Assembly (NCBI GenBank): GCA_020025375.1
Contig: JAHHSF010000053.1
Span: 1-8,050 of the forward strand
Direction of reading: 5' to 3'
Source: Oscillospiraceae bacterium
GTDB lineage: Bacteria > Bacillota > Clostridia > Oscillospirales > Oscillospiraceae
Length of the DNA: 8,050 nt
The number at the start of each line of letters is the position of its first letter. Within the stretch, counting starts at the first letter, position 1. A program made the position numbers and the translations under genes. Shown piece by piece: positions 1-5,672 of the stretch. The notes beneath the pieces were generated by a model. The model did not search any database. It was given only the letters and a program-made list of their open reading frames with translations, and had not been told where the DNA came from.

Positions 1-233
1 GAGACCGCCCAGGGAGTGGGTAGCTCCAGCACAAGGTCGGCTCCACCCGCCAGGGCCAGGCGGGTCCGGGTCCACTTATCCACGATGGCGGCGCTCCCCC
101 GCTGGGTCCAGTTCCCGCTCATGGCGCAGACCACGGGCAAGTCCTCTCCTAAGGCCTTCCGGGTGGCTTCTATCTGGTGCTTATGGCCCAAATGGAAGGG
201 GTCGTATTCCGCCACAATGCCAAATGCCCCCAT
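1..233 (-). CDS. tmcAL: tRNA(Met) cytidine acetate ligase, N-terminal part (gene runs off the window)
   Basis: This enzyme (formerly DUF795/YlbM) uses ATP and acetate to make an acetyl-adenylate and transfers the acetyl group to C34 of elongator tRNA(Met), forming ac4C in the cytoplasm. Only the first 77 codons are present. The translation begins MGAFGIVAEYDPFHLGHKH, which carries the nucleotidyltransferase HxGH motif (FHLGH). It continues with family-typical blocks: VVCAMSGNWTQRG, DKWTRTRLAL and GGADLVLELP. Family members usually read NPFHNGH, so DPFHLGH is a mild variant. The ATG at 231-233 is preceded by GGGAGGAG (GGAGG at 245-249), with an 11-base gap. The gene is divergent from ackA. Both enzymes handle acetate and ATP, and tmcAL near acetate kinase genes is a familiar clostridial arrangement. 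Family assignment is firm; the rest of the protein cannot be seen. Confidence 0.93.
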   Translation of the reverse strand, partial: MGAFGIVAEYDPFHLGHKHQIEATRKALGEDLPVVCAMSGNWTQRGSAAIVDKWTRTRLALAGGADLVLELPTPWAV

Positions 234-283
234 TTTTGCCTTCTCCTCCCTCTCGTTTTGTTGGTTTTTTTCCGATTTACGGC

Positions 284-312
284 TTGTCCTTTTCCTAAAA
301 ATGTACTAAAAT
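284..312 (+). promoter_or_regulatory. Candidate sigma-A promoter for ackA
   Basis: TTGTCC (284-289), a 17-base spacer and TAAAAT (307-312) predict a transcript start near 319. The leader of about 60 bases is AT-rich and includes a weak stem (TTATTTT 321-327 with AAAATAA 354-360) ending just before the ribosome binding site. This is the best promoter match in the gap. Confidence 0.55.
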
Positions 313-322
313 AGATATGCTT

Positions 323-351
323 ATTTTACACTTGCCACATTGAAGAATCAA
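323..351 (-). promoter_or_regulatory. Candidate sigma-A promoter for tmcAL
   Basis: On the minus strand, TTGATT (351-346) and TAAAAT (328-323) are separated by 17 bases, giving a predicted start near 316 and an untranslated leader of about 80 bases. It lies downstream of the ackA promoter and points towards it. It is a consensus match only, without experimental support. Confidence 0.45.
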
Positions 352-378
352 TGAAAATAAAAGGAGAGACGAAAAGAC

Positions 379-1578
379 ATGAAGATTCTTGTTATCAACG
401 CCGGTAGCTCCTCCCTGAAGTATCAGCTCATGGACCCCGAGACCGAGGAGGTCTTTGCCAAGGGGCTGTGTGAGCGCATCGGCATTGACGGCCGCCTGAC
501 CCACAAGATCCCCGCCAGCGACGCCAAGTACGAGTTCGACATCGCCATGCCCACCCACGCCGAGGCCATTCAGGCCGTGCTGGACGCCCTGACCTCCAGC
601 GCCCACGGCGTTATCAAGAGCATGGATGAGATCGATGCCGTCGGCCACCGCGTGGTCCACGGCGGCGAGGCCTTCGCCCACTCGGTGGTCATCGACAACA
701 CTGTCATGGCCGCTCTGGAGGCCTGCATTCCCCTGGCCCCCCTCCACAACCCCGCCAACATCACCGGCATCCGCGCCTGCCAGCAGGTCATGCCCGGCAA
801 GCCCATGGTGGGCGTGTTCGACACCGCCTTCCATCAGTCCATGCCTCCCCGCGCCTTCATCTACGCCATCCCCTATGAGTACTACACCGAGAACCACGTC
901 CGCCGCTACGGCTTCCACGGCACCTCCCACTACTATGTCTCCCACCGTGCCGCCGCTATGCTGGGCCGCCCCATCGAGGAGCTGAAGATTGTCACCTGCC
1001 ACTTGGGCAACGGCTCCTCCGTCTGCGCCATCGACGGCGGCAAGAGCATCGAAACCTCCATGGGCTTCACCCCCCTGGACGGCCTGCCCATGGGCACCCG
1101 TTGCGGCGCCATTGACGTGTCCATCATCGAGTACCTGATGACGACCCACGACCTGTCCATCGAGGAGGTCATGGACATCCTCAACAAGAAGTCCGGCGTG
1201 CTGGGTGTCTCCGGCGTGTCCTCCGACTTCCGTGACATCGAGGCCGCCGCCGAGAAGGGCAACAAGCGCGCCCAGCTGGCCATCGATATGTTCTGCTACA
1301 AGACCACCAAGCGTATTGCCTCCGCCTCTGCCGCTATGGGCGGTATTGACGCTGTGGTCTTTACCGCCGGCGTGGGTGAGAACTCCGCCGAGCTCCGCGC
1401 CAAGATTGTGGAGAATCTGGCCTTTATGGGCATCAAGATCGACCCCGCCAAGAACAACGTCCGTGGCGTTGAGACCGACATCTCCACCGCCGACGCCACC
1501 GTCCACACCCTGCTCATCCCCACCAATGAGGAGCTGGTCATCGCTCAGGATACCGCCCGCCTGGTGGCCGGTAAGTAA
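379..1578 (+). CDS. ackA: Acetate kinase
   Basis: Acetate kinase (EC 2.7.2.1) interconverts acetyl phosphate plus ADP with acetate plus ATP. In fermenting Clostridia it is the last, ATP-forming step of acetate production in the cytoplasm. The 399-residue protein is full length. It shows the N-terminal INAGSSSLKYQ phosphate-binding block, GHRVVHGGE, FDTAFHQSMP, RRYGFHGTSH, HLGNGSSVCAIDGG, GFTPLDGLPMGTRCG and FTAGVGENS. The residues matching the catalytic set of the Methanosarcina enzyme fall at the same numbers: Asn7, Arg91, Asp148, His180, Arg241 and Glu384. The ATG at 379 follows AAAGGAGAG (GGAG 363-366). The gene appears to be a single transcription unit: its usual partner pta is not in the window, and a strong terminator starts 24 bases after the stop. 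Function is essentially certain; sister butyrate or propionate kinases lack this exact set of blocks. Confidence 0.98.
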   Translation: MKILVINAGSSSLKYQLMDPETEEVFAKGLCERIGIDGRLTHKIPASDAKYEFDIAMPTHAEAIQAVLDALTSSAHGVIKSMDEIDAVGHRVVHGGEAFAHSVVIDNTVMAALEACIPLAPLHNPANITGIRACQQVMPGKPMVGVFDTAFHQSMPPRAFIYAIPYEYYTENHVRRYGFHGTSHYYVSHRAAAMLGRPIEELKIVTCHLGNGSSVCAIDGGKSIETSMGFTPLDGLPMGTRCGAIDVSIIEYLMTTHDLSIEEVMDILNKKSGVLGVSGVSSDFRDIEAAAEKGNKRAQLAIDMFCYKTTKRIASASAAMGGIDAVVFTAGVGENSAELRAKIVENLAFMGIKIDPAKNNVRGVETDISTADATVHTLLIPTNEELVIAQDTARLVAGK

Positions 1579-1601
1579 GTCTCCCCTCCCCCCGACAATC
1601 G

Positions 1602-1640
1602 AAAACTGCCATGCCGGTCTCCCGGCATGGCAGTTTTTTT
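1602..1640 (+). terminator. Intrinsic terminator of ackA, probably shared with the convergent gene
   Basis: A perfect 16-bp stem (1602-1617 with 1622-1637) with a four-base loop TCTC is followed by T residues up to 1640. The opposing gene ends at 1643, directly beside it. On the minus strand the same hairpin is followed by TTTTCGATTG, so it could also stop that transcript, less strongly. Confidence 0.93.
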
Positions 1641-1642
1641 CG

Positions 1643-4600
1643 TTATTGGGCAATATGCTCTACGAAACGCTGGAGCATGACGGCCACCTCGACCCGGGTA
1701 GCGCCGTCCCGGGGCCGGAGGGCTCCGTTCTGGTCGCCGCCCAGGATGCCGGCTTCAGCCGCCCAGGCGAGGGCCTCCACGGCCCAATCACTGGCGGTCC
1801 CCCCGTCGGGGAAGGCGGTCAGTCCGCCCTTGGTCTCGGGGGTACCCACGTACCGCCAAAGCATGGTGGCCAGCTGTTCCCGGCTTACGGAGTCGGTGGG
1901 GGCAGCACCGTCGGAGATTCCCTTCTCCTTGGCCCAGGCAAGGCCCTCGGCGTACCACTCTGTCCCAGTGGCAACCACCTCGTCACCGGAAAGGCGGTAG
2001 AGAACGGTCATCACCATGGCCCGGTCGGTGTCCCCGCGCGGGGTAAAGTTACCCTCCCCGGTGCCGTTGAAGAGCTCGCGGCTGGTGACGAAGGCGGTAG
2101 CGGCGGCTCCCCAATGGTCAGCGGGCACATCAGCGCAGGCCTTAGTATTGTCCACCACCTTCACGGTGGCGGAGCCGGGCAAGGTGACGGTGAGCATATC
2201 CTTTCCGGGCAGGGAGGTTTTCAGAATGGTCTCCTCCCCGGTCTCGTTCACCAGGACCAGGACGGTGCCGGGACCGGCCTCTGGAGCGGGGACGGCCAGC
2301 TTTACACCGCCCTGCAGGTCCTTTACCACAGTACTGCCCGCCTTGATTTCCACGGCCACAGCCCCGTTTTCCAGTGTCTGGGCAGAGAGGGTGACATTGG
2401 CCCCCTTCCGGCTTCCCAGGTCGGCCAGGGCCTCCGGAGCAAGGGTCAGGTCGGCGGCTTCGGTCTTGAAGCGAAGAGGCAGAGCGGCTTCGGCCACGTC
2501 GGCCACCCCGGACTTGGGCAGGGTGACAGCTACCTTTTTGGCCTTTCCTGTCACCTCGGGGGCAATCACCACGGCAGCGGTCTCCCCCTTCCCGGCGGTT
2601 TTCAGAGCGTTAGCCAGGTCCTTGTCGGTGAGGGTGGCGGTAGCCACGCCGGTCTTTCCAGCCTGCACCTTGGGCTTCAGGCTCACCACCTCCCGGCCGT
2701 CCTCAGTCTCCAACTCGGGTTCCACGGGCGGGATGGGCTTTACAAAGCTCTCCTCATCCCGATCGGTGTCGGTGGTGTAGTCGGTCACATAGTACCAGAC
2801 CAGATCGTCGCCGGAGGCGAGGTCCTTGCTGTCCATGCCTACGGCGGAGGCCGTTCCATTCACCATGTACTTCCATCCGGAGTTATTCCCATGGGTGAAC
2901 TCCGCCAGGGTAGTCCCATTGTAGGTGATGGACTCCACATAGCCCGCGTTTTCCTCATAGGAGAAGTCGCTCTTGCTGCCCAGGACCTGGCGGAAGGCAT
3001 CCCCCACAGTGGCGTCCTTGTCCACCTGGACCGTGTGCTTGGGAATCCAGGTGTCGTTGTGGGTCTTGAGGGTAAAGGTGATGGGCATGGTGTCCGAGGG
3101 TTCGGGGTCCACCGGGGGTTTGGGGTCCACAACCTCCTCGGGGGTGGCCACGGCAGGGACCTTGGTATTGGCGGTGAAATCGAAGGCATTATAGAACGCC
3201 TTGCCATTCAACCGCTCACTCATAGCGATGGCGGCCATCCAAGGCTGTCCCTCATAATTACCCGCCCCAAAGTTTGAGCCGTTGTAATGGGTCATCAAAT
3301 GGTCAGCTACAGTCTTGTCATTTTTGATAAATCTGCTATCGCCTTTAATATCTATTCCCAAGGCCGTTAACGCAAGAATTACAGTAGCGTCACTGTTCAC
3401 GCTATCCGTGCTACCAAAACTTCCTGTCTCGTTCTGCTGAGCCGCCAGATATTCGATTGCGGCATCGGCCATTGTCTTTGCGTCTGTGTCTGCATTGTAG
3501 TATGGTGCAAGCCCTTGTAGCACCATTCCTGTCACATCAACGCCCCATTCTGTACCCCAGCCGCCATCTTCCTGGCGGCTTTTCAGCAGTTCGATAAGAT
3601 TGCTTTCCAGTGTATCCGTTCCATAGTCCCCCTGATTACAGGCCAACAAGATATAGGGCGGAATACCCAGATAGGCGTCGGGTTCTTGCCAATACAGGCT
3701 CATTTCTTCCCAGGGGATGGCTTTCAACAATTCAACTGCATTGTACTTCGTTCCGTCGGCGGCGGTGATGTCAGTGGGGTCATACCCCATGGCAGACAAA
3801 CCATTGATCGCATTGGCTAAGATATTTGCGTCATCCGGCTTCTCCGCCACAGCGGCTACGGTAGCATCCACAAACTTCTGCTTGGCCGCATCCGTCACCG
3901 TTGCCTTTCCCCAGTTCTGTGCAGTATGCGCGGCATAATTGCTCCAAGCCGCGGCCCACTCCCAATTCGGAATATTACTGGTGTTCGCTCTGGCAATATT
4001 ATCAGCGGCTTGGTCCAGAGTATCTTCTACGGGGGTCGGCTGAATATCGACAAGTTCCGTTGTCAATACGCCCGCATTTGGACCGTCCGGGTGCAGCATC
4101 TGAATCACTGCCAGCCCAGGCGTCGTGGGGTAAAACGTCCCGTAGCTGATACTACCAGCACCACCACATTCTATAACCGCCCAGGAAAAATCTGTAATCG
4201 TTGCGTTGGCAGGTTCAATACTTCCCGCCAGCGGGTAAGAACGTCCCGCATAAATTTTATCAGGCTTTCCACCCACAAAGGAAATGGTTCCCTCATTTGC
4301 TTTTATATACTCATTTCCGTTGACAGCGGTGGACAACTTCAGGTAGAGCTCCCGTACTTTATCCAGTTCGGAGTTACCACCCCAAATCATCGTTCCAAGA
4401 GAATCCAAGTAATATTGATAACCGTTTTCTTCAATCTTAGTTGAAATTTCGGTCTGCTTTTGTTGGGCATTCTCATATGCCGCATATAAAATGGAATACT
4501 TGGACGTTTCATCCGTATCATATCCCGCTTCTTCGTTAAAAGGGTTTCCGTCATTTTCAGACATTTTCAGTTCTGCTTCCGCCACTTTGACACGGAGCCT

Positions 4601-5029
4601 ATCTATAAAATCAATTAAATCCAAATCATAGCCATACGTTTTGTAGGTAAAACGCGCCCGAACAGTATCCCCTGCTTTCAGTGCCGGAAGTGGATAAGTG
4701 TCGTCATCGTCATTCACAGCAATCATCCAGCCGCTTTCCGCGCCATGGGTCATACTTCCAAAATCACCGATTTTCACAATGAAGGTCCCTGTGGGGTTTT
4801 CCACAGCCAAACTGTTTTGCTCCGCCAGTCTTGTCACCAATGCGACCGGCGTATCCCCCTCTTCCAGGGGCATTGGGGTGGGCTTTACCAAATAGCTCCC
4901 GTCGATAGTTTTGGTCTCGATAGAGACCAAAACAGTCTCCGACGGTGTCTCCGCCGCCAGGGCGACGGAGGGGACCAGAGCGAACAGCATGGCCAGCGCC
5001 ATCAGGAACGCCAAACATTTTTTCTTCAT
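1643..5029 (-). CDS. SLH-anchored, transcobalamin-like (DUF4430 plus alpha/alpha toroid) surface protein, predicted corrinoid binder
   Basis: The 1128-residue protein is predicted to be secreted and held on the cell wall, where it may capture cobalamin or related corrinoids. In order it shows: a signal peptide (1-26, ending SVALAA); a DUF4430 domain (about 31-132); a helical linker (134-240); an Ig-like stretch (245-330); an alpha/alpha toroid (about 335-620) with repeat-like blocks such as DGGWGTEWGVDVTGMVLQGL and NSDATVILALTAL; a proline-rich hinge (632-646); a second DUF4430 domain (646-748); a beta-rich region (780-958); and three SLH modules (about 966-1011, 1023-1062, 1072-1124). The two DUF4430 domains share THGxxSGWxxxVN (94-106 and 712-724). 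Toroid plus DUF4430 is the known fold pair of transcobalamin and intrinsic factor, and a cobalamin riboswitch precedes the gene. The ATG at 5029 was chosen because it has GAGGAG seven bases upstream. Corrinoid binding is inferred; another ligand is possible. Confidence 0.88.
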   Translation of the reverse strand: MKKKCLAFLMALAMLFALVPSVALAAETPSETVLVSIETKTIDGSYLVKPTPMPLEEGDTPVALVTRLAEQNSLAVENPTGTFIVKIGDFGSMTHGAESGWMIAVNDDDDTYPLPALKAGDTVRARFTYKTYGYDLDLIDFIDRLRVKVAEAELKMSENDGNPFNEEAGYDTDETSKYSILYAAYENAQQKQTEISTKIEENGYQYYLDSLGTMIWGGNSELDKVRELYLKLSTAVNGNEYIKANEGTISFVGGKPDKIYAGRSYPLAGSIEPANATITDFSWAVIECGGAGSISYGTFYPTTPGLAVIQMLHPDGPNAGVLTTELVDIQPTPVEDTLDQAADNIARANTSNIPNWEWAAAWSNYAAHTAQNWGKATVTDAAKQKFVDATVAAVAEKPDDANILANAINGLSAMGYDPTDITAADGTKYNAVELLKAIPWEEMSLYWQEPDAYLGIPPYILLACNQGDYGTDTLESNLIELLKSRQEDGGWGTEWGVDVTGMVLQGLAPYYNADTDAKTMADAAIEYLAAQQNETGSFGSTDSVNSDATVILALTALGIDIKGDSRFIKNDKTVADHLMTHYNGSNFGAGNYEGQPWMAAIAMSERLNGKAFYNAFDFTANTKVPAVATPEEVVDPKPPVDPEPSDTMPITFTLKTHNDTWIPKHTVQVDKDATVGDAFRQVLGSKSDFSYEENAGYVESITYNGTTLAEFTHGNNSGWKYMVNGTASAVGMDSKDLASGDDLVWYYVTDYTTDTDRDEESFVKPIPPVEPELETEDGREVVSLKPKVQAGKTGVATATLTDKDLANALKTAGKGETAAVVIAPEVTGKAKKVAVTLPKSGVADVAEAALPLRFKTEAADLTLAPEALADLGSRKGANVTLSAQTLENGAVAVEIKAGSTVVKDLQGGVKLAVPAPEAGPGTVLVLVNETGEETILKTSLPGKDMLTVTLPGSATVKVVDNTKACADVPADHWGAAATAFVTSRELFNGTGEGNFTPRGDTDRAMVMTVLYRLSGDEVVATGTEWYAEGLAWAKEKGISDGAAPTDSVSREQLATMLWRYVGTPETKGGLTAFPDGGTASDWAVEALAWAAEAGILGGDQNGALRPRDGATRVEVAVMLQRFVEHIAQ

Positions 5030-5036
5030 CGCAATG

Positions 5037-5042
5037 CTCCTC
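5037..5042 (-). promoter_or_regulatory. Ribosome binding site that decides the surface-protein start
   Basis: GAGGAG sits seven bases before the ATG at 5029-5027. An in-frame ATG at 5044 overlaps this site and has no good site of its own, so translation most likely begins at 5029 with MKKKCLAF, a normal signal-peptide start. Confidence 0.85.
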
Positions 5043-5080
5043 ATACCATTTTTTATTCTGAAATGGCCTGCCCCCGCTCC

Positions 5081-5149
5081 GGCCGCCTCTCAAACGGCTG
5101 GAACGGGGACAGGTGCTCTCGTCAGCCAGCCGTTCCCAGTCGGCGGGCC
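5081..5149 (-). other. Second stem-loop in the leader, between riboswitch terminator and start codon
   Basis: An inverted repeat of nine bases (AACGGCTGG 5093-5101 with CCAGCCGTT 5126-5134) is flanked by an outer GC-rich pair (GGCCGCC 5081-5087 with GGCGGGCC 5142-5149, one bulge). It has no T tract, so it is not a terminator. It may stabilise or shape the mRNA leader; its function is unknown. Confidence 0.4.
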
Positions 5150-5164
5150 AAAGTTCTCCCGGGC

Positions 5165-5207
5165 AAAACAAAAACCGCATCGCCCTCCTTCTGGAAGGCG
5201 TTGCGGT
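5165..5207 (-). terminator. Riboswitch-controlled intrinsic terminator (expression platform)
   Basis: On the minus strand a 15-bp stem (5207-5193 with 5188-5174), with one A-A mismatch and one G-U pair, closes an AGAA loop and runs straight into TTTTTGTTTT (5174-5165). It lies between the cobalamin aptamer and the coding region, so ligand binding probably acts by ending transcription here. Confidence 0.88.
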
Positions 5208-5249
5208 ACAAAGACCAGATCACGCATCCCGGTTTCGGCAGGAGGTTTT

Positions 5250-5361
5250 CTGGTCCGGCACGTATCTGACTTATCCCTTTCGGGCTTCACAGTGACCGAC
5301 TCGCGGGGAATTGCACCCCATTCCGTACAGATGCCCCCCTCTCCAGAAGGCATCGGACCAG
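5250..5361 (-). promoter_or_regulatory. Cobalamin riboswitch aptamer
   Basis: The minus-strand RNA contains the conserved cobalamin riboswitch blocks in the right order: GGTGCAATTCC (5317-5307), GGTCACTGTGA (5297-5287) and the B12-box-like AAGTCAGATACGTGCC (5272-5257). A closing helix pairs CTGGTCC (5361-5355) with GGACCAG (5256-5250). A further hairpin pairs GATGCC (5354-5349) with GGCATC (5335-5330). Between the ACTGTGA and AAGTCAG blocks there is only a tiny CCC-GAAA-GGG stem, so this is a compact form with a short P6 arm. The B12 box is one base shorter than the common consensus. These RNAs bind adenosyl-, methyl- or hydroxocobalamin and usually repress uptake or synthesis genes; the preferred ligand cannot be read from sequence alone. 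Outer borders are approximate. Confidence 0.92.
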
Positions 5362-5406
5362 CGATGTGAAATTCGATTGTCGGGAGAGGAGGTCTCTCCG
5401 CCCTTG

Positions 5407-5435
5407 ATTGTAACACCCCTTCCTCTTTTTGTAAA
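5407..5435 (-). promoter_or_regulatory. Extended -10 sigma-A promoter for the riboswitch and surface protein
   Basis: On the minus strand TTTACA (5435-5430), a 17-base spacer and TACAAT (5412-5407) form a near-consensus promoter, with TGT directly before the -10 box. Transcription is predicted to start near 5400, about 40 bases before the aptamer helix. Confidence 0.85.
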
Positions 5436-5462
5436 GAGAATCTTTTGTCGAAATATAGAAAA

Positions 5463-5505
5463 GGTAAGCAGTAACATTTTGCACAAGCTAATGTTACTGC
5501 TTACC
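5463..5505. repeat. Perfect 16-bp inverted repeat between two divergent promoters
   Basis: Arms at 5463-5478 and 5490-5505 are exact reverse complements around an 11-base centre. On the minus strand the hairpin is followed by TTTTCTATATTT, so it resembles an intrinsic terminator facing the riboswitch promoter, but no gene lies upstream of it on that strand. It could be an insulator, the terminator of a short antisense or small RNA, or a protein-binding site. Confidence 0.7.
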
Positions 5506-5532
5506 CGGGAGAGGCGTTTCTTTTCCTTTCTA

Positions 5533-5561
5533 TTGACCCACGGGTCTCGGTTAGGTATACT
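5533..5561 (+). promoter_or_regulatory. Sigma-A promoter for the YitT-family gene
   Basis: TTGACC (5533-5538), a 17-base spacer and TATACT (5556-5561) match consensus at five of six positions in each box. The start is predicted near 5568, leaving a leader of about 105 bases before the ATG. Confidence 0.8.
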
Positions 5562-5570
5562 AATGCTTAT

Positions 5571-5648
5571 CAATCGTAAGAAGCCGGAGCGTAAGTGGGA
5601 CTGCCAAGTTTGACGCCGCCTGAGCGTTTATGTGAAGGTCGATTGGCA
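5571..5648 (+). other. Possible structured leader of the YitT-family mRNA
   Basis: The segment 5640-5648 can pair either with CAATCG at 5571-5576 (through CGATTG 5640-5645) or with TGCCAA at 5602-5607 (through TTGGCA 5643-5648), but not with both. A small inner hairpin (ACGC with GCGT around 5613-5627) is also possible. I do not recognise a known riboswitch class here, and such short pairings can arise by chance. Confidence 0.3.
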
Positions 5649-5672
5649 TTGCTGAAAGCTGGGAGGAAAGAA

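Noticed and set aside
332..358. TTGCCA (332-337) as the -35 box of an ackA promoter.
   Set aside because: The only -10-like sequence downstream (GAAAAT, 353-358) is at 15-base spacing and nearly touches the ribosome binding site.
295..1653. Minus-strand open frame of 452 codons opposite ackA.
   Set aside because: It is antisense to a complete acetate kinase, has a biased Gly/Val/Asp/His composition, and has no recognisable family or ribosome binding site.
1205..3277. Long plus-strand open frame (690 codons) across the end of ackA and antisense to the surface protein.
   Set aside because: It overlaps two well-supported genes, is rich in Pro, Gly and Ser with no domain signal, and runs through the terminator; it is a shadow of GC-rich coding DNA.
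3160..4030. The toroid as a terpene or squalene cyclase enzyme.
   Set aside because: The region is in a secreted, wall-anchored protein, lacks the DxDD acidic cyclase motif, and is paired with DUF4430 domains and a cobalamin riboswitch, which fits a transcobalamin-like binding role better.
5027..5044. Upstream ATG at 5044 as the surface-protein start.
   Set aside because: It overlaps the ribosome binding site that serves the ATG at 5029, and starting there would only add five residues before the signal peptide.
5595..5672. Extra 26 N-terminal codons on the YitT-family protein.
   Set aside because: The ATG at 5673 has a strong, well-spaced ribosome binding site; the extra residues do not resemble the family.
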